A DNA stretch of 64,000 nt, taken from contig JAFXVJ010000043.1 in assembly GCA_017524615.1 (NCBI GenBank), forward strand, positions 23,647 through 87,646. Direction: 5' to 3'. Made by a program: the position numbers and the translations under genes. This DNA comes from Clostridia bacterium. GTDB lineage: Bacteria; Bacillota; Clostridia; Christensenellales; Aristaeellaceae. Positions 1 to 8,934 of the stretch are shown here, piece after piece; positions within the stretch are counted from its first letter, which is position 1; every line of letters starts with the position of its first letter. Below the pieces are notes generated by a model that saw only the letters and a list, made by a program, of their open reading frames with translations, was not told the origin of the DNA and ran no database searches.

Positions 1-2162
1 CGGCTGTAGGCCGTGTTGCCGGTGTACAGGCTGACGCCGGAATCGCCGTCCATGTCCAGCGCAAGGGCCGCGTCGATGTTGTCGCCGCCGTCCACGGCCC
101 ACACGGTCTTCATGGTGTCGGAATCCACGCAGCGGATGATGCCGTAAGCATCCGCCATGTAAATGTACCGGTCATACATGGCCACACTGCCCTCCACGCC
201 CACGCTGGCCTCCTTTTCGCTGTTGGCCTTGGTGCGCAGATAAGTGACGGCGGGCTTGATGGAGAAGGACGTTTCCGCGTCAGGATTCTCCTCGGTGGGG
301 AAGCTCCATTGGGTGTCCAGATCCACCGTGTACAGCAATCCGTTCTCCCCGGCCACGATCATGGCGTCCCCCAGGGCGCCCCTGGTGGCATCGTTGTAAA
401 GGAAGAGGGCGGTGCCGTCGAAAGCGCCGTTGGTGATGTACTGTTTCTGGCTGTTGGACTGCCTGCCGTTGAGGAAGTATGCCTCCTTGCCGTCCGTCAG
501 ATAATACATGTGCAGCCCGATGGGGTGCTGCTTGTTATCGGTCATCTTGGAAATGCCCTGGCCTACAGCGATCAGCGGCATGCCCAGCGAATGGACCGAT
601 ACGCTGCCCTTCAGAGGATAGCCCACATTGATGGGGTCCCGGGTGGCGCTGCCGTCCCGGAGGTCCAGGAAATAGATCTTGCCGTCCTGCGCCCCGAAAA
701 TCACTTCCCGCAGGGCGGAGGTGTCCTTCTTTTCATCATACAGGTTCATCATCTGGCGGATGTCAATGGTCCATTTGACGATGGCAGGCTGGCCGGTCCA
801 GCCCACGCCGTAGAAGGTGCCGCTGCCGGTGCGCAGGGAGCCGATGGGTGTTTTCCACAGCACAGACAGCTGTTCCTTCTGCACGTCCACGGTGCCAAAG
901 GCGGCGTTGCGCCGGAAGTTATCCCCCCGGAAGGTGAACACGCCGATATCGTGGCGGGAATACAGATCGGGATGCGGCGCCTGATAGCTGTTGGCGCGGG
1001 TGAAGGTGAGGCTCTTGCCGCCCTGGAACACCGTATCGGTTACCTTCAGGGAACCGTCTCCCGCCGATGCCTCCAGTTTGGGCAGCGGGGTCTGGGTGGG
1101 CAATGCCGTGGGGGCCTGCGTGGGCACCGGGGTGGGGACGGACGTGGGCGACGGGGTCGCCGTTTCTTCCGGACGCTCAGGCGCATCCGTGGGCGTTTCT
1201 GTCGGCGCTTCCGTAGGCGCCTCGGTGGGCAGCGGCGCGTTGGTGGGCGCCCAGGTCACCACCGGCGCGGCGGTCGCATCCGCCGTAGGCGCAGCCGTGA
1301 CGACGGCGTTGTTCTGGCCCTGGGGCGTGGGAGTGACCACCGGGCGCTGGGTGGCCAGCGGCGTTTCCGTAGGCTCCGCCACGGGCAGCGTCACCTGCAC
1401 CAGATCGCTCAGATCCGTGCGGATCAATTCATCCTCCGCCAGGATCACGGCGAACACCCGGCCCTCATAAGGCTCATCAAAAACCACGTCGATGATCCAC
1501 ACCTTGTGGCCTTCGCTGTCCAGGCTCACCGTGGCGCTGCTGACGAGCGGATTGTTTTCCTCGTCCCATACTTCCACGCTGTCCACGGCCTGGCTGGAGA
1601 CCAGGCGGAAGGCGAGCCCCGAATCCGTGGTGCCTTCCCTGCCGACCGCCTGGAAAGAATAGGCTTCGGCGGGGCCGCGCCCCTCCGTATCCGTGGGGAG
1701 CAGCTGGGTCTGGACCGGATTCGACGGCGTCTTGGCCGGCTGGCCGTCTCCCTTGAAGGGGCCGATCTTCAAAACGGCCATCAGCGCCACAGCCAGCAGG
1801 GCCAGCACAGCCAAGCCCACCAGCGCGATTTTCAGCCAGGGGAAGGGACGCTCTTCATCATATTCGTCCTCGTCCTCGGCAGGCGAAACGGCCCGGGGCT
1901 TGTATACCGCGTCCGCGTTCTGCGGATAGCGGTAAGGCGCGGTGCCGTCTCCCTCCTGGGTGGGCATGGCCGGCTGACGGCGGGCCCACTGGATCTCCGG
2001 CTCCTGAACGGCAGGACGCTGGGGCTGATAAGCGTTCGTATCGCCAGCAGCGCGGCTGTCCGGCGCTGCCGGGGCGGCGCGGTGCCGCTCGCTGCGGCGG
2101 TGGCGCGGCTGCCCGCTTCCCTCCGTCGGCGCGCGATACGGCTCGTTATTATAATCGCTCAA
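1..2162 (-). CDS. Membrane-anchored beta-propeller (PQQ/WD40-like) protein, C-terminus cut by window edge
   Basis: 720 residues are visible and the frame is still open at the window edge, so the C-terminus is missing. I chose the TTG at 2162 because GGAGG lies 9 bases upstream. Order: a charged, Pro/Arg-rich cytoplasmic stretch (about 1-107), an acidic patch (EDEDEYDEE), one membrane helix (about 108-132, LKIALVGLAVLALLAVAL), a region of about 100 residues that may be a small beta domain, a Thr/Pro-rich linker (repeated PTE, PTP, TEAPTE), and then a propeller-like part with repeated outer-wall strands such as FTFRGDNFRRNAAFG, LSVLWKTPIGSL and GQPAIVKW. These resemble PQQ-type quinoprotein repeats, which often act as extracellular scaffolds or sensors. 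It is a single-pass type II topology. The ligand and role are unknown. It is divergent from rsmE. Confidence 0.75.
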   Translation of the reverse strand, partial: MSDYNNEPYRAPTEGSGQPRHRRSERHRAAPAAPDSRAAGDTNAYQPQRPAVQEPEIQWARRQPAMPTQEGDGTAPYRYPQNADAVYKPRAVSPAEDEDEYDEERPFPWLKIALVGLAVLALLAVALMAVLKIGPFKGDGQPAKTPSNPVQTQLLPTDTEGRGPAEAYSFQAVGREGTTDSGLAFRLVSSQAVDSVEVWDEENNPLVSSATVSLDSEGHKVWIIDVVFDEPYEGRVFAVILAEDELIRTDLSDLVQVTLPVAEPTETPLATQRPVVTPTPQGQNNAVVTAAPTADATAAPVVTWAPTNAPLPTEAPTEAPTETPTDAPERPEETATPSPTSVPTPVPTQAPTALPTQTPLPKLEASAGDGSLKVTDTVFQGGKSLTFTRANSYQAPHPDLYSRHDIGVFTFRGDNFRRNAAFGTVDVQKEQLSVLWKTPIGSLRTGSGTFYGVGWTGQPAIVKWTIDIRQMMNLYDEKKDTSALREVIFGAQDGKIYFLDLRDGSATRDPINVGYPLKGSVSVHSLGMPLIAVGQGISKMTDNKQHPIGLHMYYLTDGKEAYFLNGRQSNSQKQYITNGAFDGTALFLYNDATRGALGDAMIVAGENGLLYTVDLDTQWSFPTEENPDAETSFSIKPAVTYLRTKANSEKEASVGVEGSVAMYDRYIYMADAYGIIRCVDSDTMKTVWAVDGGDNIDAALALDMDGDSGVSLYTGNTAYS

Positions 2163-2210
2163 AGGGATGTACCTCCTTTGTGTTAATGCAGGATACAGAT
2201 ACCCATATAT

Positions 2211-2239
2211 AGTATATCAGAAATGCGCCTGTTCTACAA
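2211..2239 (-). promoter_or_regulatory. Sigma-A type promoter of the beta-propeller gene
   Basis: On the minus strand TTGTAG and TATACT are separated by 17 bases, about 50 bases upstream of the TTG start. The rest of the 365-base gap to rsmE holds only the rsmE promoter; nothing else is recognisable there. Confidence 0.55.
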
Positions 2240-2385
2240 GCGGAAATCTGACGGAAGACGGCCTTTGTAACAAATTCCTTGGCTGGCAGCGGGGAGCCCC
2301 GCAAAGCAAAACCCCGGATGCAGGCCGCTCCGCAAGCCGCCAGCGCATCCCCCGCTTTACTGAAATTTCCTCCGGGAGGCTACAA

Positions 2386-2409
2386 ATCCAGCCAAAAATA
2401 TGGTATAAT
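2386..2409 (+). promoter_or_regulatory. Extended -10 promoter of the rsmE-mtaB operon
   Basis: TGGTATAAT (TATAAT at 2404-2409) has the TGn extension of an extended -10 element. The -35 position (around 2381) is poor. It lies about 120 bases before the rsmE start. Confidence 0.45.
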
Positions 2410-2527
2410 CAGCAAGGAAAGCGCAGCTTTCTGTCCCGGCGGGCCCCGGATGGGTACACACCCTAAAAACTGCTGCCCATTTGAACGCGCCAGGAAACGC
2501 CACCAAATCAAGCAAAGGATGAACGCC

Positions 2528-3244
2528 ATGCACCGATTTTTCACCGAGCCTGCGGGGGACGGCCTGGCCCGCCTGTCTCCGGAGGAAGCAAATCACGCCC
2601 TGCGCGTGCTGCGGCTGAACGTGGGCGACGCCTGCCAGGCGCTGATGAACGGGCAGGTGTTCGACGCGTGCCTGGAAGAAACGGATCCGCAGGTGCTGCT
2701 GCGGCTGGGCACGCCCCAGCCTTCTCCGGAGCCGTCCGTGCGGGTGACGCTGTACCAGGGCATTCCCAAGGGCGACAAAATGGATTATATCGTGCAAAAA
2801 TGCACGGAAGCGGGGATTTACCGGATCGTGCCAGTGGCCTTTTCCCGGTGTGTGGCCAAATGGGACAGCAGGGACGCCGCCAAAAAGCAGACCCGTTTTC
2901 AGCGGATCGCCGCCGAGGCGGCCAAGCAGTCCGGCCGGGCCTGGGCGCCGCCCGTCGCGCTTCCCCTGTCCATGGCGGGCCTGTGCCGGGCGCTCCAAGA
3001 CCACGAACTGGCCCTGGTACCCTGGGAAGAGCAGCGGGGCCAGGGCATCCGCTCCCAATGGACGGATCAAAGGGACATGGCGCTGGTGATCGGCCCCGAG
3101 GGCGGCATTTCCCCGGATGAAATCGCCCTGCTGCGGGGGGCGGGCGCCATTCCCGTGACCCTGGGCAAACGCATTTTCCGCACGGAAACCGCCGGCCTGG
3201 CCGCACTGATTTCCCTGCTGACCCTGACAGGAGACATGGAATGA
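2528..3244 (+). CDS. rsmE: 16S rRNA (uracil1498-N3)-methyltransferase RsmE
   Basis: 238 residues, normal for RsmE (about 240-250). The enzyme uses SAM to methylate N3 of U1498 in 16S rRNA. The N-terminal MHRFF opening and PUA-like region (1-70) are followed by the SPOUT domain with KGDKMD (about 81-86), the SAM-binding knot loop VIGPEGGIS (about 187-195) and LGKRIFRTETAG (about 212-223). The frame is open further upstream and there is an ATG at 2519, but AAGGA sits 8 bases before the ATG at 2528 and the family starts MHRFF, so I use 2528. The stop overlaps the next gene (ATGA), showing translational coupling in a three-gene operon with mtaB. Confidence 0.93.
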   Translation: MHRFFTEPAGDGLARLSPEEANHALRVLRLNVGDACQALMNGQVFDACLEETDPQVLLRLGTPQPSPEPSVRVTLYQGIPKGDKMDYIVQKCTEAGIYRIVPVAFSRCVAKWDSRDAAKKQTRFQRIAAEAAKQSGRAWAPPVALPLSMAGLCRALQDHELALVPWEEQRGQGIRSQWTDQRDMALVIGPEGGISPDEIALLRGAGAIPVTLGKRIFRTETAGLAALISLLTLTGDME

Positions 3245-3777
3245 CGACGCATCAAAAACCGGAAAACAGCGGCTCGGAAAAGGGCCTGTCGATGCTGGAC
3301 CGCTGGATGGCGCTGCATCAGCGCGCCTTCTGGCTGGTCATTGCCGCAGTGGCCGTGGCCGGGGCAGCGCTGATCGTGCGGTGGGCGCCCGCCGCCTATG
3401 GCACGTATTTGGGGGCGGGGCTGGCGATGGGGCTGATGGTGGCCTACCGGCGATGTGCCGGCGCGCCGGTGCGGATGCTGCGGCAGGCGACCGCCCGGCT
3501 GCGCACCCCGCCGGACCGCGTGAAGGACGGTCAGGCGCTGGATGATTTGAACGCCTTGCATGCGCATTTGCCCTCTCTACGGAAAAAAGAATTGGCCTAT
3601 TCCATCACCTGCTGCCAGGCGATGCTTTTGGCGCGACTGGGCCGCAGGGACGAGGCCCTGGCCCTCCTGCGCGGCTTTGATCAGACCTGGGATGAATCCC
3701 AGCGCCAGGACATCCGTATCCTCATTCAAAAAATCAGCGGGGAAGGCGCGCCCTCCCCCGAAAAGGAGCAAGCATAA
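3241..3777 (+). CDS. Small membrane protein of unknown function in rsmE-mtaB operon
   Basis: 178 residues. Two membrane helices at about 29-48 (AFWLVIAAVAVAGAALIV) and 52-69 (AYGTYLGAGLAMGLMVAY) are followed by a soluble, helical C-terminal part (about 90-165) containing paired helices of TPR-like character (ELAYSITCCQAMLLARLGRRDEALALL). I do not recognise the family. It overlaps rsmE by 4 bases and its TAA abuts the mtaB ATG directly, so the three genes are almost surely co-transcribed. A role in RNA modification is not implied by the sequence; it may only share the transcript. Confidence 0.8.
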   Translation: MTTHQKPENSGSEKGLSMLDRWMALHQRAFWLVIAAVAVAGAALIVRWAPAAYGTYLGAGLAMGLMVAYRRCAGAPVRMLRQATARLRTPPDRVKDGQALDDLNALHAHLPSLRKKELAYSITCCQAMLLARLGRRDEALALLRGFDQTWDESQRQDIRILIQKISGEGAPSPEKEQA

Positions 3778-5070
3778 ATGCCTTCCGTCGCCTTTCACAC
3801 CTTGGGCTGCAAGGTCAACCAATACGATTCTCAGGCCATGCTGGAATTATTTGAGCAAGCCGGCTATGAAGTGCGGGATTTTACCCAGTCCGCGGACGTT
3901 TATGTGGTGAACACCTGCACCGTCACCGGCACCGGCGATAAAAAAAGCCTGAACGCCGTGCGCCGGGCCCTGCGTCAAAACCCCGCCGCGCAAGTGGTGA
4001 TCGCGGGCTGTCTGGCCCAGCGGGACGGGGAAAAGCTGCTGGAAACCGGGGCGCGGCTGGTGATCGGCAACGCCCGGCGAAGAGAAGTGGTGACGCTGCT
4101 GGAAGAAGCTGTCGCCCAGGGGCAGCGGGTGGCCGCCGTCAGCGATATCCTGCGGGTGCCGTATGAACCGCTGGCCATTTCCCGTCATGAGGGGCACACC
4201 CGGGCCGTGCTGAAAATCCAGGAGGGCTGTGATCGGTACTGCACCTATTGCATCATCCCTTACGTGCGGGGCGGCATCCGTTCCCGGCCTCCGGAGGACG
4301 TGCGGGCCGAAGCGCGGCGCCTGGCTGACGCCGGGTTTACCGAACTGGTGCTCACCGGCATTCACTTGACCAGCTATGGCCGGGATCTTCAGCACGCGAC
4401 GCTGCTGGACGCCGTCCGCGCCTGTGATGTACCGGGGGTGCAGCGCATCCGCCTGGGCTCGCTGGAGCCGCTGATCGTAACGGAGGAATTCGTGCGCGGG
4501 CTGAAGGAAGAATCCGAGGTGTGTCCCCAGTTTCACCTGGCCCTGCAATCGGGAAGCGACCCGGTATTGCGCCGCATGCGCCGCCGGTATACCGCCGATG
4601 ATTTCCGCGCCGCCGCGGCGCTGCTGCGCCAGGCGTTTCCCGGCTGCGCCCTCACCACCGACGTCATCACCGGGTTCCCCGGGGAAACGGAGGAAGAATT
4701 CGCCGATACCCTGGCCTTCTGCCGGCAGATCGGCTTCGCCCGGATGCACGTGTTTCCCTATTCCGCCCGCCAGGGTACCCCGGCGGCCCAGATGCCCGGC
4801 CAGGTGCCCCGGGCTGTCCGGGAGGAACGGGCGCGCCGCCTGATCGCCCTGGGCAATGAACTGGCCTTCAGCTACCGCGCCGCTCAGGTGGGCTCCGTCG
4901 TTCAGGTGCTCACCGAGGAGGTGTCGGACGGCGTCGCCCATGGCTACACCGCCCAGTATATCCCCTGCGCCTTTCCCGGCGGCCAGCCGGGACGGGTGGA
5001 CGATGTGACCGTGACCGGCCTGACCGATGAGGGGCTGACTGGAGAAAAGCTGAACGGCACCGAAAAATGA
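3778..5070 (+). CDS. mtaB: tRNA (t6A37) methylthiotransferase MtaB
   Basis: 430 residues, family-typical. A radical-SAM enzyme that adds a methylthio group to t6A at position 37 of ANN-decoding tRNAs. The N-terminal UPF0004 domain carries the three cluster cysteines C11 (TLGCKVNQ), C47 (NTCTVT) and C78 (AGCLAQ); the radical-SAM motif is C151-x3-C155-x2-C158 (GCDRYCTYC); a TRAM-like domain closes the protein (about 365-425). The TLGCKVNQYDS opening and the ECX-free GCDRYCTYCIIPYVRG loop fit MtaB better than MiaB or RimO. The ATG directly follows the stop of the preceding gene. Confidence 0.92.
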   Translation: MPSVAFHTLGCKVNQYDSQAMLELFEQAGYEVRDFTQSADVYVVNTCTVTGTGDKKSLNAVRRALRQNPAAQVVIAGCLAQRDGEKLLETGARLVIGNARRREVVTLLEEAVAQGQRVAAVSDILRVPYEPLAISRHEGHTRAVLKIQEGCDRYCTYCIIPYVRGGIRSRPPEDVRAEARRLADAGFTELVLTGIHLTSYGRDLQHATLLDAVRACDVPGVQRIRLGSLEPLIVTEEFVRGLKEESEVCPQFHLALQSGSDPVLRRMRRRYTADDFRAAAALLRQAFPGCALTTDVITGFPGETEEEFADTLAFCRQIGFARMHVFPYSARQGTPAAQMPGQVPRAVREERARRLIALGNELAFSYRAAQVGSVVQVLTEEVSDGVAHGYTAQYIPCAFPGGQPGRVDDVTVTGLTDEGLTGEKLNGTEK

Positions 5071-5158
5071 CCGTTCGGCAGGGGATTCCGTGACAGCGCA
5101 CTTCAAAATAGCCCGGAAAGCGCGCGGAACGCGCCGATAAAGCCGAGAAAAAAAGAGG

Positions 5159-5362
5159 TTCTTCACGGATTGTGTGGGAAACGAAAACCCTTTGGTGTCA
5201 TCCCGAGCGATGCGCAGCCGAAAGGCGAAGCGCAGCCGAGGGATCTGTGCGGGAAACGTAAAAAACGGGGAATAGATCTTTCGACTTCGTTCCGCTTTTC
5301 GCTCCACTCCGCTCAAGATGACAATCAAGGTCGTTTCTTTCTCGCTGACTTTCCGTGAAGAA
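5159..5362. repeat. Type-1 inverted-repeat element, copy A (204 bp)
   Basis: Bounded by perfect 11-base inverted ends TTCTTCACGGA (5159-5169) and TCCGTGAAGAA (5352-5362). Inside is a second, imperfect inverted pair: GTCATCCCGAGCG near 5198 against CCGCTCAAGATGAC near 5309-5322. No coding potential. It lies in the gap between mtaB and the convergent metalloprotease gene. Three further copies are in this window (10596, 15275, 60680). It looks like a miniature non-autonomous element. Confidence 0.8.
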
Positions 5363-5382
5363 TCATTTTTTGGATAACAATT

Positions 5383-6240
5383 CTATGCGCGTTCGCGCAT
5401 GAATGCGTCAAAGCCCGTTTTCACTTCTTCTATTCCGTATCGGATGATTTGATCAAAGCTGCTGTGGCGCAGAAGAAAACGAACAAAACGCGCGCCAAGA
5501 TAGTAGCCGGTATCGCCGTATCCTTCCAGGCGGGTCCAGTCGCCAAAGTAGCGCTGATTCTCCCGCGTCATGACCCGGATGTCATTCCGGAAGGACTGCC
5601 GGATGAATTCCGCGTGGCCGTCGCACCATTGTTTCCAGCCGTTTCGGTCTTGATGAAAATAGGAAGGATCGCCGATGATTTCCTGCTCAAAAACCATGGC
5701 GACGCCTTCGGTGAACAACTGCCAAAGGAAATGATCCGGCAAAGCATCTGTCGTTCGATGCAGGATGCCGTATTGCGCCTGGTATACATGCCCCAATTCG
5801 TGCACGATCAATCCGGTCAGGGCATCCGGATCGCACCAATTCAGTTCCATGATTTTTTCGATGCCCAGCAGCACCGTGGTGCGCCCGCTGACAGGGGTCA
5901 CCCATCCCGCTCCGTTGCATAAACCGAGGTACAGAACCACCGCGGCGTCCACCGTCCTGCCGAATCGGCGAACAATCCTTTCATCCAGATGCGCAGTGAC
6001 GCAGCAAAACGACCTCACGGCTTCTTCCCGCTTCTTTGTTTCCCATAGCACAGCATTCAATACCGGCAAAAAATCATGCTCCCAGGAAAAACCTGCGTGG
6101 ATGCATGCCCGCATATCGCTCAGACACAGGTCTTTGGCGCCGGGGACATGCGCATCCATATAGGTTTTCCACTTTTCCATGTCGAACCGACCCGCGTCAA
6201 AGGCGGATAACAGGTCGGCGGAGGTGTTGATTACCTTCAT
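5383..6240 (-). CDS. Zinc metalloprotease-like protein with HELGH motif
   Basis: 285 residues, cytoplasmic (no signal peptide or membrane segment). HELGH at about 147-151 (LIVHELGHVYQAQYG) gives the two zinc-binding histidines and the catalytic glutamate; FTEGVAMVFEQE about 27 residues later offers E178 as a third, gluzincin-type ligand. This is the pattern of predicted Zn-dependent peptidases in Firmicutes that lack an assigned substrate. The start ATG has GAGGG 9 bases upstream. It is convergent with mtaB across a type-1 repeat, and 80 bases upstream of its start is the end of the cytidylate-kinase-like gene on the same strand. Specific family not recognised. Confidence 0.75.
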   Translation of the reverse strand: MKVINTSADLLSAFDAGRFDMEKWKTYMDAHVPGAKDLCLSDMRACIHAGFSWEHDFLPVLNAVLWETKKREEAVRSFCCVTAHLDERIVRRFGRTVDAAVVLYLGLCNGAGWVTPVSGRTTVLLGIEKIMELNWCDPDALTGLIVHELGHVYQAQYGILHRTTDALPDHFLWQLFTEGVAMVFEQEIIGDPSYFHQDRNGWKQWCDGHAEFIRQSFRNDIRVMTRENQRYFGDWTRLEGYGDTGYYLGARFVRFLLRHSSFDQIIRYGIEEVKTGFDAFMRERA

Positions 6241-6319
6241 CCTGGCACACCCTCTGTGAAATATGCGTCAGCCCCGCAGCACCGCTGTTCTGTCGGGCCG
6301 TTTTCAGGCAAGCGGAGGA

Positions 6320-6898
6320 TCAATACAGGCTGACAATGATGTCCGCGCAGCGCTCCAGGCCCAGGATGCCGCTGTCCAGCGCCAGGTGGTAATTCCCCAT
6401 GGCGCCCCATTCCCTGTCGGTGTACAATTGATAATAGGCCTTGCGCTTTTTGTCCTTATCCCGCAGCCGGGCGAAAGGATCCTCTGCCCGCTCGCCGTAC
6501 TGGTTCACGATCCGCTCCGCCCGCTTGTCCATGGAAGCGTGGATAAACACGGTGAGCACATTGTCAAAGTCCTTCAGGATATAGTCCGAGCAGCGGCCCA
6601 CCAGGATGCAGGATCCCTTTTCCGCCAGTTCCCGGATCACTTTGGATTGCGCCAGGAACAGATCGTCCTGCATGGAATGGCCGTAAAAATCGCGCCCCGC
6701 CATGAAGGACAGCCACCCGCCCTCGATGTTTTCGGATTTTTCTTCCACATAGGGCTTCATCAGCCCGGTTTCCGCGGATATTCTGTCGATCAATTCCTGA
6801 TCGTAGCAGGGAATGCCCAGCTTCTCGGCTGCCATGCGGCCGACGGTCCTGCCGCCGCTGCCAAATTCGCGGCTGATGGTGATGATTCTGTGACTCAT
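6320..6898 (-). CDS. Cytidylate kinase-like family protein
   Basis: 192 residues. The opening MSHRIITISREFGSGGRTVG carries a nucleotide-binding loop typical of the cytidylate kinase-like family (AAA_26/Cmk2 type), followed by RMAAEKLGIPCYD and a C-terminal helical part with a lid-like RDKDKKRKAYY. Substrate is not established in this family; nucleoside-phosphate phosphorylation is inferred. An upstream in-frame extension exists, but AAAGGAG sits 8 bases before the ATG at 6898, so I take that start. It is preceded by a good promoter. Confidence 0.82.
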   Translation of the reverse strand: MSHRIITISREFGSGGRTVGRMAAEKLGIPCYDQELIDRISAETGLMKPYVEEKSENIEGGWLSFMAGRDFYGHSMQDDLFLAQSKVIRELAEKGSCILVGRCSDYILKDFDNVLTVFIHASMDKRAERIVNQYGERAEDPFARLRDKDKKRKAYYQLYTDREWGAMGNYHLALDSGILGLERCADIIVSLY

Positions 6899-6989
6899 AC
6901 GCACAGCTCCTTTCTGTGAGAAAACGACCCGCCTGATCCCCCCGGCGGCTGGCTGTACCATATCTGCTTCTTTGTATTCGGTCCTTTTT

Positions 6990-7017
6990 ATTCTACCATT
7001 TCTGCCGCAATTGTCAA
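6990..7017 (-). promoter_or_regulatory. Sigma-A promoter of the cytidylate-kinase-like gene
   Basis: TTGACA (7012-7017) and TAGAAT (6990-6995) are 16 bases apart on the minus strand, about 90 bases upstream of the start. The remaining stretch 7018-7265 up to the ecfT stop shows no gene and no clear terminator. Confidence 0.65.
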
Positions 7018-7265
7018 GGCGCGTTCAGCCGGTGAAAGCTAACGGGCAGAACTGCGTCAGGGCCCTCGAAGCCTCCGGAAAACAAACCGGAAAACGCTTT
7101 TTCTGTCGGATACTGTTCAAAAAAGAGATATCTTTGGGTGATCTTGCCGCTCTGGCAGCGCTTCGCGCCGGCTGGAGGAGAAGAAAGCGCCCGGGTTCCG
7201 TGAAGGAACACCGAGGCGCTGATTCATGGGAATATTGCGTATTTTGGGTCTTTTACGCATGCGCG

Positions 7266-8078
7266 TCAATACAGATGCAAACTGTTGCAGGCCACCACGC
7301 AGAAAATCAGCGCGGCCATGAGCACGCAGGCGGCCACGTCGCCGTCGCTGATGCGCAGCACCCGCAGGCGGGTGCGCCCTTCGCCGCCGTGGTAGCACCG
7401 GGCTTCCATGGCCATGGCCAGATCCCCGGCCCGGCGGAAAGCGCTGACGAACAGCGGCACCAGCAGCGGCACCATGGCCCGGGCCCGCTTGAGCAGGTTG
7501 CCGGATTCAAAATCCGCGCCCCTGGCGGTCTGCGCCTTCATGATCTTGTCGGCCTCTTCCAGCAGGGTGGGAATGAAGCGCAGGGCGATGGACATCATCA
7601 TGGCCATTTCATGGGCGGGGAAATGGATCACCTTCAAGGGAGATAAAAGCCTTTCCAGCCCGTCTGTGAGCACAATGGGCGGGGTGGTGAGCGTGAGCAG
7701 GCTGGAGCCCATCACCAGCAGCACCAGGCGGAAGGAATACAGAATGGCGGTGAGCAGCGCCTCTTTTTTGATCACAGCGAAGCCCACATCCCACAGAGGC
7801 GTTTCCCCGGGCAGGAAAAACAGATTCAGCAGGAAGGTGAGCACCAGGATGAACCGAAGCGGCTTGATGCCCTTGATCATCAGCCTGACCGGCACCTGAG
7901 AGAGCACCGTGGCCAGGATCAGGAACAGCACCACCGGAATGAAGGCCACCAGGTTCCGCGCCATAAAAATGGCCACGATCAGCCCGATGAGCAGCAGGAT
8001 CTTGACTCGGGGATCCAGACGATGCACCGCACTGTCGGCGGGGTAGTACTGGCCCAGGGTGATATCACGCATGGCCAT
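7266..8078 (-). CDS. ecfT: ECF transporter transmembrane subunit EcfT
   Basis: 270 residues. The membrane-coupling subunit that links the two ATPases to exchangeable vitamin-binding S components. The N-terminal region holds HRLDPRVKILLLIG, typical of EcfT, then several membrane helices (for example LVAFIPVVLFLILATVL and FILVLTFLLNLFFL), and the cytoplasmic coupling helices with ARG-type motifs (AQTARGADFESGN, about 185; EARCYHGGEGRT, about 227) that contact the ATPases. GGAGG lies 9 bases before the ATG at 8078. The gene overlaps ecfA2 by 14 bases. No S-component gene is in the window, so this is probably a shared group II module. Confidence 0.93.
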   Translation of the reverse strand: MAMRDITLGQYYPADSAVHRLDPRVKILLLIGLIVAIFMARNLVAFIPVVLFLILATVLSQVPVRLMIKGIKPLRFILVLTFLLNLFFLPGETPLWDVGFAVIKKEALLTAILYSFRLVLLVMGSSLLTLTTPPIVLTDGLERLLSPLKVIHFPAHEMAMMMSIALRFIPTLLEEADKIMKAQTARGADFESGNLLKRARAMVPLLVPLFVSAFRRAGDLAMAMEARCYHGGEGRTRLRVLRISDGDVAACVLMAALIFCVVACNSLHLY

Positions 8079-8934
8079 GTGGCTTCCCCTCCTTCCAAAG
8101 GTCCAGCAGCGCCTGCACGGCCTGCTCCTCCCGGAAAACGCTATCGGGGCAGTTTACGCCCATCTGGCGCAGCTGGATGCCCAGCCGGCAAACGGAGGGC
8201 ACATCCAGGCCCATGCTTTCCAGCCGTTCGGCATGGCGGAAGATCTCCTCCGGCGTGCCCTCCATGGTGATTCTTCCGTGCTCCATCACCACAGCCCGGG
8301 TGGCAAAGCGGGCCACGTCGTCCATGGAATGAGAGATCATCACGATGGTGGCGCCCTGGGCGTGCAACTGGGCGATCAATTGCAGCATATCTTCTCTGCT
8401 CTGCGGATCCAGCCCGGCGGCGGGCTCGTCCAGCACCAGCATATCGGGCCGCATGGCCAGCACACCGGCGATGGCCACCCGGCGCATCTGGCCGCCGGAC
8501 AGCTCGAAAGGCGATTTTTCCTCAATGCCCGCCTGGGTCAGGCCGACCTTCTTCAGCGCCTCCCGGACACGCCCGTCGATTTCATCGGCGGGCAGCCCCA
8601 GATTCCTGGGGCCGAAGGCCACGTCCCGGGCCACGGTTTCTTCAAACAGCTGATGCTCCGGATATTGAAACACCAGTCCCACGCTCCGGCGCACGACTTT
8701 CTTATCGAAGCCCTTTTCGTGAATGTCCTGCCCGTCCATCAGCACCCGCCCGGAGGTGGGCTGCAAAAGGCCGTTGATGTGCTGGGCCAGGGTGGATTTG
8801 CCCGAGCCCGTGTGGCCGATCAGCGCCAGGAATTCCCCCGGCCGGATGGTGAGGCTGACATCCTCCAGCGCGGTGGATTGGAAGGGGCTGCCGGGCTGGT
8901 AGGTGTGGGTCACATGATCCAGCGTTATTTGCAC
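8065..8934 (-). CDS. ecfA2: ECF transporter ATPase EcfA2
   Basis: 289 residues. Second ATPase of the energy-coupling factor module. Walker A GHTGSGKST (about 40-48), Q-loop in VFQYPEHQLFEETV, ABC signature LSGGQMRRVAIAG (about 146-158), Walker B LVLDEPAAGLDP and the H-switch ISHSMDD. The C-terminal extension of about 60 residues after the ATPase core is typical for EcfA proteins. It overlaps ecfA1 by 10 bases upstream and ecfT by 14 bases downstream, so the three are a tightly coupled operon. Confidence 0.94.
   Translation of the reverse strand: MQITLDHVTHTYQPGSPFQSTALEDVSLTIRPGEFLALIGHTGSGKSTLAQHINGLLQPTSGRVLMDGQDIHEKGFDKKVVRRSVGLVFQYPEHQLFEETVARDVAFGPRNLGLPADEIDGRVREALKKVGLTQAGIEEKSPFELSGGQMRRVAIAGVLAMRPDMLVLDEPAAGLDPQSREDMLQLIAQLHAQGATIVMISHSMDDVARFATRAVVMEHGRITMEGTPEEIFRHAERLESMGLDVPSVCRLGIQLRQMGVNCPDSVFREEQAVQALLDLWKEGKPHGHA

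Noticed and set aside
7018-7265. Small gene between the kinase-like gene and ecfT
   Set aside because: The short open frames have no ribosome sites and no similarity I can recognise.
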